A DNA stretch of 64,000 nucleotides from positions 1,139,895-1,203,894 of the forward strand of contig NZ_JALBYQ010000001.1 of assembly GCF_022678625.1 (NCBI RefSeq). Direction: 5' to 3'. Positions 1-9,937 of the stretch are shown here, in pieces. The stretch comes from Aliiroseovarius subalbicans (GTDB lineage Bacteria > Pseudomonadota > Alphaproteobacteria > Rhodobacterales > Rhodobacteraceae). The notes under the pieces are model-generated. The model searched no databases. It saw nothing but the letters and a program-made list of their open reading frames with translations, and was not told the origin of the DNA. The position numbers and the translations under genes are program-made. The stretch's first letter is position 1, and each line of letters begins with the position of its first letter.

Positions 1-2
1 TG

Positions 3-77
3 ATCATCCGCCCCGGTTTCAAGGGCCGTTGGGAGGTCGTGGAAACCACGGTGAAGGATTATGTGATCCGGGTTTGA
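3..77 (+). CDS. C-terminal end of a cupin-domain protein (partial)
   Basis: An open frame enters from the left edge and stops at TGA 75-77. The 24 visible residues contain GFKGRWEVVETTVKDYVI, which matches the last beta strands of small DUF861/EutQ-like cupins (G-x-W-x-V-x-E-x-x-x-K-x-Y-V-I). Only the tail is present, so the substrate cannot be inferred. It is followed after about 90 bp by serS. Confidence 0.55.
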   Translation: MIRPGFKGRWEVVETTVKDYVIRV

Positions 78-170
78 CCGTCGCGGTCGGGCGCCACCGC
101 CTTTCCCCCTTCCCCCCGGCCCCGCTTTGCGGCATATCTGCGCCAGATTTTTCAGCCAAGGACGCCCAAG

Positions 171-1463
171 ATGCACGACATCCGCCTGATCCGCGACAAT
201 CCCGAAGCCTTCGATGCGGGTATGGCCCGGCGCGGCCTGTCAGGGTTGTCTGGCGACGTCCTGGCGCTGGACGAAGCCCGGCGCGCCGCCATTCTGGCCG
301 CTGAAACCGCCCAGGCCGAGGCCAACAAGGCGGCGAAATCCGTGGGGGCCGCGAAGGCGTCGGGCGATGAGGATGAATTCAACCGCCTGCGCGCGCTGGT
401 GGCTGACAAGAAGGCCGAGATCGCCGCGCTGAACGACGAAGCGAAGGCGAAAGATGCGGCCCTGTCCGAACTTTTGATGGGCCTGCCCAACATTCCCGGC
501 GACGACATCCCCGATGGCGACGACGAAGAAGACAACGTTGAGATTAAGCGTTGGGGCAGCCCGCGCGCCTTCGATTTCAAGCCGGTCGAGCATTACGAAC
601 TGCCCGCCGCGCAGGACGGGCTGGACTTTGAGACCGCCGCCAAGCTGTCGGGCAGCCGCTTTGTCGTGCTGAAGGGCGCCATTGCCCGCGTGCACCGCGC
701 GCTGGCCCAGTTCATGCTGGATGTGCACACCGAGGAAAACGGGCTGACCGAGGTCAACGCCCCGGTTCTGGTGCGCGAAGAGATGATGTATGGCACCGGC
801 CAGCTGCCGAAGTTCGGCGAAGACAGCTACCAGACCCGTGAAGGGTGGTGGCTGATCCCGACCTCCGAGGTCACACTGACCAATACCGTCAACGGCGACG
901 TCGTCGACGAGGCGGCCCTGCCGATCCGGATGACGGCGCATTCGCTGTGCTTCCGATCAGAAGCAGGCAGCGCCGGGCGTGACACTGCCGGCATGCTGCG
1001 CCAGCACCAGTTCGAAAAGGTCGAAATGGTGTCGGTCACCCGGCCCGAGAACAGCAACGAAGAACACATGCGCATGACCGCTTGCGCCGAGGGTATTCTG
1101 GAACGTCTGGGCCTGCCCTATCGCACCGTGGTGCTGTGCACTGGCGACCTGGGATTTGGCATGAAGCGCACCCATGACATCGAGGTCTGGCTGCCCGGTC
1201 AGGACACGTATCGCGAGATTTCGTCTGTCTCGGTCGCGGGTGATTTCCAGGCCCGCCGCATGAACGCGCGGTTCAAACCCACGGGTGGCGGAAAACCCGA
1301 TTTTGTGCACACGTTGAACGGATCTGGCGTCGCCGTTGGGCGCTGCCTGATCGCAGTGTTGGAGAACGGGCAGGAAGCGGACGGTTCGGTCACGCTGCCT
1401 GAGGTGCTGCACCCCTATCTGCGTGGCAAGACCCGGATCACGACGGGCGGCCAGATGGCCTGA
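171..1463 (+). CDS. serS: Serine--tRNA ligase
   Basis: Charges tRNA-Ser (and tRNA-Sec where present) with serine in the cytoplasm. The 430-residue length is normal for bacterial SerRS. The N-terminal 100 residues form the charged Ala/Glu/Lys-rich coiled-coil arm. The class II catalytic core follows, with TSEVTLTN near residue 231, motif 2 [14 protein letters not shown] near 261-275 and motif 3 [12 protein letters not shown] near 390-401. The ATG opening [14 protein letters not shown] is the standard SerRS N-terminus. It stands alone between the cupin tail and a convergent amidohydrolase gene. Identification is secure. Confidence 0.97.
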   Translation: MHDIRLIRDNPEAFDAGMARRGLSGLSGDVLALDEARRAAILAAETAQAEANKAAKSVGAAKASGDEDEFNRLRALVADKKAEIAALNDEAKAKDAALSELLMGLPNIPGDDIPDGDDEEDNVEIKRWGSPRAFDFKPVEHYELPAAQDGLDFETAAKLSGSRFVVLKGAIARVHRALAQFMLDVHTEENGLTEVNAPVLVREEMMYGTGQLPKFGEDSYQTREGWWLIPTSEVTLTNTVNGDVVDEAALPIRMTAHSLCFRSEAGSAGRDTAGMLRQHQFEKVEMVSVTRPENSNEEHMRMTACAEGILERLGLPYRTVVLCTGDLGFGMKRTHDIEVWLPGQDTYREISSVSVAGDFQARRMNARFKPTGGGKPDFVHTLNGSGVAVGRCLIAVLENGQEADGSVTLPEVLHPYLRGKTRITTGGQMA

Positions 1464-1578
1464 CGCCACAGCCTTTCGGGCACCGCCTGTGTGCGCGGCG
1501 CCATCCCCTATTCAACCAGAAGCACCGCGTCCGGGTTTTAAAACCTGGCGTGCAAATGCCCCCTGCCTTCTGGGTCGA

Positions 1579-3228
1579 TCAGGCCTCGAAGGTGATCCGC
1601 CCGGCGCAGATCGTGACCGCCGCCTTTGCGGTGCCGAGCTGTTCGGCGGGCAGGCTTTCGATGTCAGCGTCCAAAACCACAACATCGGCCATCATCCCGG
1701 CCCGCAACCGCCCCTTGCGGTGTTCGTTGAATTCCACCCAGGCATTGTCGCGGGTGTACGCGGCCAGAGACTCGCGCAATCCTATCCGCTGATCCGGCCA
1801 TATATCCGGCAAGTCCGCCCCAGCAACGGCCCCCTGGATCGTTGGCATCACATCGACCGGCACCACCGGCCAGTCGGTCGAAAAGATCAACGCGGCACCG
1901 GTGTCACGGATTGTTTTCCATGGGAAGGCCGTGGCGATCTGATGCGCGTGCAGGATATCCCCCGGCTCATAGGCCGGCAGGAAAAACCCACCGCGCGGCG
2001 CGTGCAAGGGCTGCATTGATGCCACAGCCCCAAGGCCTGCAATCCTGGGAATGTCATCAGGATGGATGGTCTCGATATGTTCGATCCGGTGGCGGCTATC
2101 GCGCACGCCATTGGCTTTTTGCGCGGCCTCGTAGCCATCCAAGGTTTGACGCACCGCTGCATCCCCGATCGCATGAACCGCAATTTGCAGCCCCATTGCG
2201 TCAGCGCGAATACAGGCTTGTTTGAACTGCGCATCCGAGAACAGAGGGTCACCGCAGCTGTCGGTGCCGGGGTAGGGCTCAAGCATGAAAGCGGTGCGAC
2301 TGTCGAGCACACCGTCCATGAACATCTTGACCCGGCGCGACCAGACCATGTCGCTGTTGTATCTGGCGCGCATCTCGGCCGCTTCATCGACCCTTTCAAC
2401 CGGATCCGTGTGCTTGAGATGCATGGGGATTTCAGTTCGGCACAGCAATGTGCCGTCCTGTTCCATCTCGGACAAAAGCTCCAGCTGATAGAAATTGCCA
2501 TCCATGTTGTGAAGACCCGTGATCCCCTGCGCGGCACAATGCTTATATCCGTTGGCAATGACCGACGTGTCGATGGCGCGGGTTTGGGCGTCAGGGGCGG
2601 GCACAGGATCAGCGCCTGTGGTCATGCCCAGCAATTCGCGCCCCCCTAGGGGCGTCAGGGCCAGGACCGGCTCAAACGCGCCCACCTCTAACAGCTCGCC
2701 TGTCGCCAGACCATCCTTGCCCATGACAACCTCGGATCCTTCGGCAACCTCTTTGCCGTGAAGCACCCCGGCCAGGTCCAGCGCCTTGGTATTGGCATAG
2801 ACCGTGTGGTGGTCGGCGGCGATCGCGGCAAAGGGACGATCCGGCATCGCCGCGTCCAGATCGTGCCGCGTGATCGCGCGGTCGCCCATCAGCGCATAGT
2901 CAATCGAGCAGGCAAACAACAGCTGATCGTCAGGGCGCGACGCCGCATAGGGCCGCACAGCTGCGGCAAGCTGCTTGACGCCAAATACCTCATGCAGGTT
3001 CAGGAAGTCGAGTTCAGCGGCCCCGCCAAACAAATGGACATGGCTGTCGATAAAGCCGGGCAGAACCGTGTTGCCCTGGGCGTCGATAACGCGGGCAGAT
3101 CCGGCCATGTCGCGGATTTCGGCGGTGGATCCAACGGCGGTGATCGTGCCGCCGGTGATGGCCAATGCTTCGGCGTCCGGGCCATCAAATGTGATGACGC
3201 ACCCATTGAGGATGACGATATCGGGCAT
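1579..3228 (-). CDS. Metal-dependent amidohydrolase, YtcJ-like (amidohydrolase 3 family)
   Basis: A 549-residue hydrolase of unknown substrate. The N-terminal beta-sandwich opens with ILNGCVITFDG and leads to the metal site GFIDSHVHLFGG, with His63 and His65 as the HxH pair. Further metal and catalytic residues are seen in the AVHAIGDAAV His motif, RIEHIETIHPDD and the late FSTDWPV aspartate. This order fits the YtcJ/amidohydrolase 3 group, which acts on cyclic or N-acyl amides and related bonds. An AGGAGAGATCC ribosome site directly precedes the ATG. The gene is monocistronic and convergent with serS. The family is clear but the substrate is not. Confidence 0.88.
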   Translation of the reverse strand: MPDIVILNGCVITFDGPDAEALAITGGTITAVGSTAEIRDMAGSARVIDAQGNTVLPGFIDSHVHLFGGAAELDFLNLHEVFGVKQLAAAVRPYAASRPDDQLLFACSIDYALMGDRAITRHDLDAAMPDRPFAAIAADHHTVYANTKALDLAGVLHGKEVAEGSEVVMGKDGLATGELLEVGAFEPVLALTPLGGRELLGMTTGADPVPAPDAQTRAIDTSVIANGYKHCAAQGITGLHNMDGNFYQLELLSEMEQDGTLLCRTEIPMHLKHTDPVERVDEAAEMRARYNSDMVWSRRVKMFMDGVLDSRTAFMLEPYPGTDSCGDPLFSDAQFKQACIRADAMGLQIAVHAIGDAAVRQTLDGYEAAQKANGVRDSRHRIEHIETIHPDDIPRIAGLGAVASMQPLHAPRGGFFLPAYEPGDILHAHQIATAFPWKTIRDTGAALIFSTDWPVVPVDVMPTIQGAVAGADLPDIWPDQRIGLRESLAAYTRDNAWVEFNEHRKGRLRAGMMADVVVLDADIESLPAEQLGTAKAAVTICAGRITFEA

Positions 3229-3272
3229 GGATCTCTCCTGAGTTCAGGCGGCCGGTCAAGCACCCCACTTGC

Positions 3273-3290
3273 CAGTCAGCTGAATGACTG
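3273..3290. repeat. Short inverted repeat in the intergenic gap
   Basis: CAGTCA-GCTGAA-TGACTG forms a perfect 6 bp stem just upstream of the amidohydrolase gene, in an otherwise featureless 226 bp gap. It could be an operator for that gene. There is no T-run to make it a terminator. Confidence 0.3.
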
Positions 3291-3454
3291 TAGCATGTCG
3301 ATACAGATCTTGGGTGGCGTTTTTGCAAGTCCGATGGGCAGGTAAGATCCGTCCAAGCAGGCCCTCTGGATGGGGTTCCAGCGTCCACCCTCTACTGCTC
3401 ACCGTCAAAACCCGTTGAGTCATCCGATCGACCCTGCGCTGTCAAAGCCAGGGT

Positions 3455-4450
3455 CTACTCAGCCCCGACCTCATGCGCGGTCAACTGGCGGGCCTTCGGG
3501 AATGGCACCAGCTGTTCGCTGTCTTCATCCCACAGGCGCAAGGTGAAAGCGTGCAGCGCCTCGCCAAAGGAAATGCGTCGCAATTCGTGCGTCTTTTCCA
3601 GCTCCCGGTGGGCGGCGCGCAGGCGATAGCACGGGATCGCGGCGACCAGATGGTGGATGTCATGCTTGGTGATATTCGCAACCATTTCGTCGAACACCCA
3701 GCCAAAATCCAGGCAGCTTCCGCCCTGGATCGCGGCACGTTCCATGTCCAGATCGGGGCGCCGGTCCCACCAGGTGCCTTCGAAATTGTGCTGCAGATAA
3801 ACCAGCGCCACGCCAATGCAGCCCCCCAGCCAGATCGCGAAAGCCACGGTCAGCACGCCGGTCCAGCCAGCCCAGAGATACAGTGACAGGCCAAAGGCGA
3901 CGATCGCCGCATTGTGGGCCAGGATCGCCTTGGTCCCGACCTTGGCCGCATTCTTGGGCCAGCGGTAGGCAATGAAATAGGTGAAGGCCGAGCCGACCGG
4001 GATCAGCACCAGCGGGTGACGATAAAGCCGGTAATACAGCCTTTTCCACACCCCGGCCTGCGCCCATTCGCGGACAGTCATGGTGTAAACTTCGGTTGTT
4101 TCACGCGCGTCCAGATCGCCGACATAGGCGTGGTGCAGGTTGTGATTATAAGTCATCTGCGGATAGGCCGCGAAGGTGAACGGCGACACAAGATAGCCCC
4201 AGAACTGGTTCTGGGCACGGGTTTCGAACAGCGACAGGTGGCCCAGATCGTGCTGCAACACGTAAAGCCGCACACCGGCGAAAGCCAACACGATGATCGG
4301 CAGCGGCGCGATCAGCCAATTGCCCTGCTGAACCGCCAGAACCGACGCCACGACCGCGCCGAAATAGATCACAAGATTGGACAGCAGGCTGAGGTAGGCC
4401 AGACGGTTGTCTTTCTTGGTGTAGCTGCGCAAAGCTTGCCGTAGTTCCAT
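3455..4450 (-). CDS. Membrane fatty acid desaturase family protein
   Basis: A 331-residue integral membrane di-iron enzyme that would introduce a double bond or hydroxyl into an acyl or carotenoid-type chain. All three histidine boxes are visible: HDLGH (HxxxH), HNLHH (HxxHH) and HDIHH (HxxHH), separated by hydrophobic helices as in FADS-like desaturases. An upstream in-frame GTG would add five residues, but the ATG at 4450 has AGGAGG at ideal spacing, so it is taken as the start. The flanking genes give no pathway clue. Whether it modifies phospholipid acyl chains or another lipid is unknown. Confidence 0.88.
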   Translation of the reverse strand: MELRQALRSYTKKDNRLAYLSLLSNLVIYFGAVVASVLAVQQGNWLIAPLPIIVLAFAGVRLYVLQHDLGHLSLFETRAQNQFWGYLVSPFTFAAYPQMTYNHNLHHAYVGDLDARETTEVYTMTVREWAQAGVWKRLYYRLYRHPLVLIPVGSAFTYFIAYRWPKNAAKVGTKAILAHNAAIVAFGLSLYLWAGWTGVLTVAFAIWLGGCIGVALVYLQHNFEGTWWDRRPDLDMERAAIQGGSCLDFGWVFDEMVANITKHDIHHLVAAIPCYRLRAAHRELEKTHELRRISFGEALHAFTLRLWDEDSEQLVPFPKARQLTAHEVGAE

Positions 4451-4538
4451 GATCCCCTCCTGCACATGCCCCGGTCACCCGGTCAGGTTGTGCGCATTAT
4501 GAACCGAAAATGGGGACGTGCAAGCCCGACACAGGGTC

Positions 4539-5384
4539 TCAGCGGCCGATTGCCACGCCCCGACGCCCGGCCAGGTCAGTGAAATACTGCCAGGCCACCC
4601 GGCCCGACCGCGCACCACGCGTCGCCTGCCATTCGATCGCCTCGGCCCACAGGGTCTCGTCGTCAATCTCGACACCATAGGCGGCGCAATAGCCGCGGAT
4701 CATGGTCAGGTATTCGTCCTGGCTACAGGGGTGGAAGCCCAGCCACAGGCCGAACCGGTCCGACAGCGACACCTTTTCCTCGACCGCCTCGGAGGGGTTG
4801 ATTGCGCTGCCGCGTTCGTTTTCGATCATGTCGCGCGGCATCAGGTGGCGGCGGTTAGACGTGGCATAGAACACCACGTTGTCGGGCCGGCCTTCGATGC
4901 CGCCATCCAGCACCGCCTTGAGGCTTTTGTAATGCTGGTCGTCATGGCTGAACGACAGGTCATCGCAGAACAGCAGGAAACGGTCATCACGGTCGCGCAG
5001 CAGGTTCAGAAGCCGCCCGACCGAAGGCAGGTCTTCGCGCTGCAGCTCGACGATTTTCAGCGCAGCCCCCCGGGCCAGCGCCTCGGCATGCACCGCCTTC
5101 ACCAGCGACGATTTTCCCATTCCGCGCGCGCCCCACAACAGGGCGTTGTTCGCGGGCAGGCCACGGGCGAATTGCAGCGTGTTGTCCAGAAGTGTGTCGC
5201 GCGAGCGGTCAACGCCGACCAGAAGCTCCAACGCCACCCGGTTCACGTTTGCCACGGGCTCCAGACGGTCCGGGGATGTGTGCCAGACAAAGGCGTCGGC
5301 GGTGGTGAAATCGGGTGCCGCCAGCGGGGCGGGCGACATCCGTTCCAGGGCGTCGGCGATCCGGGTCAGCGCGGCGTCACTCAT
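4539..5384 (-). CDS. DUF815-family AAA+-like ATPase
   Basis: A 281-residue P-loop protein of the DUF815 family. It has a Walker A motif [11 protein letters not shown] and a Walker B-like LLFCDDLSF, plus the conserved [12 protein letters not shown] stretch of the sensor region. Its physiological role is not established. Its ATG overlaps the tatC stop codon by 4 bp (ATGA), so it is translationally coupled as the last gene of a tatA-tatB-tatC-DUF815 operon. This linkage suggests, but does not show, a link with Tat substrates or membrane quality control. Confidence 0.88.
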   Translation of the reverse strand: MSDAALTRIADALERMSPAPLAAPDFTTADAFVWHTSPDRLEPVANVNRVALELLVGVDRSRDTLLDNTLQFARGLPANNALLWGARGMGKSSLVKAVHAEALARGAALKIVELQREDLPSVGRLLNLLRDRDDRFLLFCDDLSFSHDDQHYKSLKAVLDGGIEGRPDNVVFYATSNRRHLMPRDMIENERGSAINPSEAVEEKVSLSDRFGLWLGFHPCSQDEYLTMIRGYCAAYGVEIDDETLWAEAIEWQATRGARSGRVAWQYFTDLAGRRGVAIGR

Positions 5385-6349
5385 TTTGTATCGTCGACCA
5401 TGCCCGGATCTTCGTCGTCGTCCTCATCGTCGAACTCGGCCAGAAGCGGGTCGTCTTCAGGGTCCATCTCCTCGGGATGTTGCCCCGTGGTGGCGGCCGC
5501 TTCCTCGGCGTCCTCGTCTTCGTCCTCGAACCACAGGCCTTTCGCCTTCAGGTCGGCTTCGCGTTTGCGCTCAACCCGGCCCACCAGGAAGATCGAGATC
5601 TCATAGAGGCCATAGACCACGACAAACAGGATCACTTGGGTGATCACGTCGGGCGGGGTCACCAGCGCAGCCAGCACCAGAATGGCAACAACCGCGTATT
5701 TGCGCACGGCGCGCAGGCCCTCCTGCCCCACCAGACCGGCCTTGCCCATCAGGGTCAGAAGCACGGGAAGCTGGAAGCACAGGCCGAAGGCCACGATGAA
5801 CTTGATCGTCAGCGACAGGTATTCCTGTGCCGACCCCTGGAAAGCAATGCCCGCGGTCGCGTTTTCAACCGCATCTTCGCCCAGCACCGAACCGGTCTGT
5901 TGGAAGCCCAGGAAGAAATCGAACGCCAGAGGCGTCACGACATAAAAGGCGAAGGACGCGCCCAAAAAGAACATGACCGGCGACGCGAACAGGAACGGCA
6001 GGAACGCGTTCTTTTCGGTCTTATAAAGCCCCGGCGCAACGAAGCGCCACAATTGATAGCTGATGAACGGGAAGGACAGAATCAGCCCGCCCAGCAGAGA
6101 GATCGAGATTGCGACGAAGAAACCTTCCTGCAGCTTGATCAGAATCAACCCGCAATCCTCATGCCCGCGCAGGGCCATCGCATCGCACAGCGGATGGGTC
6201 AGGAAGTTGAAGATCGGGTTCCAGACGGTGAAGCAGATCACCATGCCGACGATAAACGCCAGCACCGCCCGGATCAGGCGCGTGCGCAGCTCGGTCAGGT
6301 GTTCGATCAGCGGGGCGGAGCTGTCTTCGATCTCGTCAGTCTGGCTCAT
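5381..6349 (-). CDS. tatC: Sec-independent protein translocase TatC with an acidic C-terminal tail
   Basis: Core receptor of the twin-arginine translocon in the inner membrane. The protein opens with the conserved [16 protein letters not shown], followed by six hydrophobic helices, and the core ends near residue 260. Bacterial TatC is usually about 250-260 residues, whereas this one has 322. The last 49 residues hold 25 Asp/Glu and almost no basic residues. TatC's C-terminus faces the cytoplasm in characterised systems. The start overlaps the tatB stop by 4 bp and the stop overlaps DUF815, indicating one operon. Confidence 0.97.
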   Translation of the reverse strand: MSQTDEIEDSSAPLIEHLTELRTRLIRAVLAFIVGMVICFTVWNPIFNFLTHPLCDAMALRGHEDCGLILIKLQEGFFVAISISLLGGLILSFPFISYQLWRFVAPGLYKTEKNAFLPFLFASPVMFFLGASFAFYVVTPLAFDFFLGFQQTGSVLGEDAVENATAGIAFQGSAQEYLSLTIKFIVAFGLCFQLPVLLTLMGKAGLVGQEGLRAVRKYAVVAILVLAALVTPPDVITQVILFVVVYGLYEISIFLVGRVERKREADLKAKGLWFEDEDEDAEEAAATTGQHPEEMDPEDDPLLAEFDDEDDDEDPGMVDDTK

Positions 6350-6987
6350 GCGTCAGGCGTGTCCGTTGATGTCGCGGGCGTTTTTTTCGCCGCGGGCTTC
6401 TTCTTTGCCGCAGGCTTCTTCGCAGGCGCGGTTTTTGCGGCCGGTTTCTTGGCGGGCGCTTTTTGGGCAGGGGCCTTCTTTGCAGCAGCCTTCTTGGTGG
6501 CTGGCTTCTTTGCCGGTGCTTTCTTGCCCGGTGCCTTTGGCGCCTCTCCCGGCGTGGCCTCGGCAGCCGCTTCGGCTGCTTCGCGCTCTTTGCGTTCGGT
6601 GGCCTTCTTCGCGGTCGCTTCGCGGATCTTGCGGGCGGCCTCAGCGCGGTCTTCCGACAGCTTCTTGGTCTCGGGGCCCATGTCAGCCTTGTCGGCGCCG
6701 TCGGTCTTGGTGGGGTCCCACTTTTCGAACGAATCTGCCGCCTTGTTCAGCGCGTCCAGCCCCATCGCCTTTGGGTTGGTGGCCTTTTTCAGGTCCGCAG
6801 CCACGTCCTTCACGCCCGCTTCATCCGCAGCGTCGTTCATCGCGCGGCTGAATTCGCGGCCCATCGCGCGGGCCTTGGCGGTGAAACGGCCAAGTGTGCG
6901 GAACATGCCGGGCAGGTCCTTTGGACCCACCACGATCAGCGCCACGATGCCGATGACCAGCAGTTCGGTCATTCCGATGTCGAACAT
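6346..6987 (-). CDS. tatB: Sec-independent protein translocase TatB with a Lys/Ala/Pro-rich tail
   Basis: Partner of TatC in the twin-arginine signal-peptide receptor. Residues 1-25 form the single membrane helix, beginning [17 protein letters not shown] and followed by the GPKDLP hinge and an amphipathic helix typical of TatB. The C-terminal 65 residues are a low-complexity AKKPA-type repeat with 20 lysines and no acidic residue until the last five positions. Alphaproteobacterial TatB proteins often carry such tails. It lies 27 bp downstream of tatA and overlaps tatC. Confidence 0.95.
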   Translation of the reverse strand: MFDIGMTELLVIGIVALIVVGPKDLPGMFRTLGRFTAKARAMGREFSRAMNDAADEAGVKDVAADLKKATNPKAMGLDALNKAADSFEKWDPTKTDGADKADMGPETKKLSEDRAEAARKIREATAKKATERKEREAAEAAAEATPGEAPKAPGKKAPAKKPATKKAAAKKAPAQKAPAKKPAAKTAPAKKPAAKKKPAAKKTPATSTDTPDA

Positions 6988-7014
6988 GGGCCGGGCCCTT
7001 TCCTGAGGTCCGGC

Positions 7015-7239
7015 TTACGCCTTGTCTTTTTCGCTTTCCGGCGTCACGTCCTTGGCGGCGTCCGCAACATCATCAGCCTGTTCTTCGATCTCGGCGGTGC
7101 CTTCGGCCACGCCTTTCTTGAACGAGGTGATGCCTTTGCCGACTTCGCCCATCAGCGACGAGATTTTGCCGCGGCCGAACAGGACCAGCACGACGACAGC
7201 GATCAGAAGAAGGCCGGGAAGGCCAATATTGTTGAGCAT
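7015..7239 (-). CDS. tatA: Sec-independent protein translocase TatA
   Basis: A 74-residue pore-forming Tat subunit and the first gene of the tatABC-DUF815 operon. It has an N-terminal hydrophobic helix (residues 4-20), the [17 protein letters not shown] hinge and amphipathic helix typical of TatA, and an acidic C-terminus. A GGGAGA ribosome site precedes the ATG. The operon promoter should lie in the 140 bp between here and the upstream ABC ATPase gene, but no clear promoter was picked out. Confidence 0.96.
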   Translation of the reverse strand: MLNNIGLPGLLLIAVVVLVLFGRGKISSLMGEVGKGITSFKKGVAEGTAEIEEQADDVADAAKDVTPESEKDKA

Positions 7240-7379
7240 GTGATGTCTCCCTTGTCAGGCGGCTCTGCGGCCCGCCCCATCATTCATCGCCAAGTTATCT
7301 ATTGCTTCAATGGGCAAGATCAAAGCCCCAAAGCGTGTTTTCGCGCAAGAAAAGTTCGCAGAGCGGGGAAAACCGCCGG

Positions 7380-8507
7380 TCAGGCGCGTTTCACCTCGGC
7401 AGGAAACACGAAACAGCGGTCACGTCGGATCGCGATCCAAAGCTTGGTGCCTTCTTTTGGCAGGAACACCGACGGCACCGCCGCCTTGAGCCGTGAGCCG
7501 TCCGCCTCCATGCGAAATTCCACCAGACTTTCGTGGCCGATGAAACGGGCACGATCGACGATGCCACGCGCCCAGACGCCGTGGTCGGGCGTCGGTGACG
7601 GCCCCTGCCCGCCTCGGTCGAAATCGATCTTCAGGTGTTGGGGGCGGATGACGATATCCACGTCGGTGCCATCGGGCACACCGGGCGCAAGGAACTGGCC
7701 GAACGCGGTATCGGTCAGCGCGCCCTGAACCCGTCCCCGGATCACGTTCACGTCGGAAAAGAAGGCCGCCGCGCGTTCGTCCACCGGGGCGTTGTAGATG
7801 TTGTAGGGCGCGCCGCGCTGCACGATGCGACCGTGGCGCATCAGGGCGATTTCGTCGGCCATGCGCATCGCTTCTTCCGGTTCATGGGTGACCAGAAGCA
7901 CCGCGGTGTTTTCCTCTTTCAGGATCGACAGGGTTTCATCGCGAATGCCATCGCGCAGCCTGTTATCAAGCCCGGAAAACGGTTCGTCCATCAGCATGAT
8001 CTTGGGGCGCGGTGCAAGCGCACGGGCCAGTGCCACCCGCTGCTGCTCGCCGCCTGACAATTCATGCGGATAGGCGTCCAGGAACCGGGTCAGACCGACT
8101 TTCTCCAGCAATTCGCGCACCCTGAGGCGTTTTTCCGTGCGGGTGCCTTTCAGGCCGAAAGCGACGTTGTCGGACACGGACAGGTGCGGAAACAGTGCGA
8201 AATCTTGAAACATCAGCCCGACCGAGCGTCCCTCGGGTGGCACCCGTGTGGCGCCGTCGCTGATCAGATTGCCATCGATGAAGATCTCGCCGCCGTCCTG
8301 GTCATCCACCCCGGCAATGATGCGCAGGGTCGTCGACTTGCCGCAGCCCGACGGGCCCAGAAGGCAGGTGACCTGACCGGGCATGACCGACAGGCTGACG
8401 TCATTCACCACGTTCCGTCCGCCAAACTGGCGCCGGATGTTGCGGATCTCCAACCGTGGTGTTTCGCCGGTCACGCGCGTCCCCTCGTCAAACCCGATGA
8501 TTTCCAT
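7380..8507 (-). CDS. ABC transporter ATP-binding protein, FbpC/PotA-like, orphan
   Basis: A 375-residue importer-type ATPase. It has Walker A GPSGCGKST (residues 51-59), Q-loop FQDFALFPHLS, signature LSGGEQQR, Walker B IMLMDEP and the switch VTHEP. A C-terminal TOBE-like regulatory domain of about 120 residues follows, as in iron(III), spermidine/putrescine and molybdate/sulfate importers. No permease or binding-protein gene lies beside it. It faces a divergent MFS gene across 145 bp. It may serve permeases encoded elsewhere, and the substrate is unassigned. No strong ribosome site precedes the chosen ATG. Confidence 0.9.
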   Translation of the reverse strand: MEIIGFDEGTRVTGETPRLEIRNIRRQFGGRNVVNDVSLSVMPGQVTCLLGPSGCGKSTTLRIIAGVDDQDGGEIFIDGNLISDGATRVPPEGRSVGLMFQDFALFPHLSVSDNVAFGLKGTRTEKRLRVRELLEKVGLTRFLDAYPHELSGGEQQRVALARALAPRPKIMLMDEPFSGLDNRLRDGIRDETLSILKEENTAVLLVTHEPEEAMRMADEIALMRHGRIVQRGAPYNIYNAPVDERAAAFFSDVNVIRGRVQGALTDTAFGQFLAPGVPDGTDVDIVIRPQHLKIDFDRGGQGPSPTPDHGVWARGIVDRARFIGHESLVEFRMEADGSRLKAAVPSVFLPKEGTKLWIAIRRDRCFVFPAEVKRA

Positions 8508-8652
8508 CAGGCTTTACGGGCAGATAGCAGCCCCCCGCCCCTGCCGCAACCCTGCGACAGCACGATGGGTCCAAAACGACACGCGCCCGTCGCGAAAGGC
8601 CAAGCCCGCGCGAACTGGCCTGCGACGATGGCACAAACACCGGACCCAACCC

Positions 8653-9879
8653 ATGCGCCTGATCATCTCGTTTGCCTCGCTGTTTCTGTCGGTTGCGCTG
8701 CTTCAGCTCAGCTCGGGCGGGGTTGGACCGCTGGACGCCCTGTCCGGTCTGGCGCTTGATTTCACCAAAGCGCAGGTGGGCCTGTTGGGCTCATCCCATT
8801 TCATCGGCTTTTTCATTGGCTGCTGGTGGGCACCGCGCCTGATGGGCAATGTCGGCCATTCGCGCGCCTTCGCGGTGTTCACGGCAATGGGCGCGATTGG
8901 GCTTTTGGCGCATATGCTGTGGATCAACCCGACCGCCTGGGCGGTGATGCGGATCGCGTCGGGGCTATGCGTGGCCGGGTGCTACACGGTGATCGAAGCC
9001 TGGATGAACGCCCGCGCCACCAATGAGACGCGGGGCCGGGTGATGGGCAGCTACCGGATCGTGGATCTGGGCGGATCGCTGGTGGCTCAGCTGATGATCG
9101 GCGTGTTGGAGCCCGCGCATTACGTGTCCTACAACATCCTGGCGATCCTGTGCTGCGCTGCGATCCTGCCACTGGCAATGACCCGCGCCAGCCAGCCCGA
9201 AACCCCGGACGCGCCGCGCCTGCGCCCCGGTTTGGCCTGGACACGCTCACCGCTGGCGGTGGCGGGGGTGATCGTTGCCGGTCTGACCTCGGCCGCGTTC
9301 CGCATGGTCGGGCCGATTTATGGCCAGGAGGTCGGGCTGGAGCCCGGGCAGCTGGCCTGGTTTCTGGCCAGTTTCGTGTTGGGCGGGGCGCTGGCGCAAT
9401 ATCCGATCGGCTGGCTCGCGGACAAATACGACCGGCGCTGGGTGCTGATCTGGCTGTCGGTGGCGGCGATGGGCAGCTGCGCGATCACCGTGTTGGGCGC
9501 GGGGTTGGGCGTCACCGGCATCCTGCTCACCGCCGGTCTGTTCGGCTTCACCACCTTCCCGGTCTTTTCCGTCGCCACTGCCCACGCCCACGACTTTGCC
9601 GACACCCGCGAACGGGTCGAGCTGTCGGCGGCGCTGATGTTCTTTTATGCCTGTGGGGCGATTGCGTCACCTCTTCTGACGTCGTCGCTGATCGGCGCAT
9701 ATGGACCGCCCGCGCTGTTTGCCTTCATCGCGCTGGGACATGCCGGGCTGATCGTCTTCAGCGTCACCCGAACCCGTGCGCGGCCAACGGTCGAGGCGCG
9801 CACACCTTACGTCTATGCCCCGCGCACATCCTTCGTGGTGGGGCGGCTGTTCGGGCGCGCGCGCGACCGCAAGGAGTGA
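8653..9879 (+). CDS. MFS transporter (YcaD/sugar-type permease)
   Basis: A 408-residue major facilitator superfamily carrier with about 12 hydrophobic helices. The loop motif GWLADKYDRRWVL is the classical MFS signature (G-x-x-x-D-x-x-x-R-R). A conserved GLCVAGCYTVIEAWMN segment in the first half matches the group annotated as YcaD-like permeases. The frame is open for another 90 codons upstream, but that part is not protein-like, and MRLIISFASLF is the first plausible start. The substrate is unknown. Confidence 0.88.
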   Translation: MRLIISFASLFLSVALLQLSSGGVGPLDALSGLALDFTKAQVGLLGSSHFIGFFIGCWWAPRLMGNVGHSRAFAVFTAMGAIGLLAHMLWINPTAWAVMRIASGLCVAGCYTVIEAWMNARATNETRGRVMGSYRIVDLGGSLVAQLMIGVLEPAHYVSYNILAILCCAAILPLAMTRASQPETPDAPRLRPGLAWTRSPLAVAGVIVAGLTSAAFRMVGPIYGQEVGLEPGQLAWFLASFVLGGALAQYPIGWLADKYDRRWVLIWLSVAAMGSCAITVLGAGLGVTGILLTAGLFGFTTFPVFSVATAHAHDFADTRERVELSAALMFFYACGAIASPLLTSSLIGAYGPPALFAFIALGHAGLIVFSVTRTRARPTVEARTPYVYAPRTSFVVGRLFGRARDRKE

Positions 9880-9937
9880 CCTCTGGCCTTGCGCAAATCC
9901 ATGACGTATACGGCCCCAAACAGCGTTGGGACCTGAC

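Noticed and set aside
6349-6543. Repeat array in the Lys/Ala/Pro-rich part of tatB as a CRISPR or tandem repeat locus
   Set aside because: The repeats are short, irregular codon-level repeats coding the AKKPA tail, in frame within tatB, with no spacers.
5315-7006. A 563-codon plus-strand frame opposite tatC and tatB
   Set aside because: It is the antisense shadow of tatC and the repetitive tatB tail, giving Phe/Ala-rich low-complexity sequence and no family motifs.
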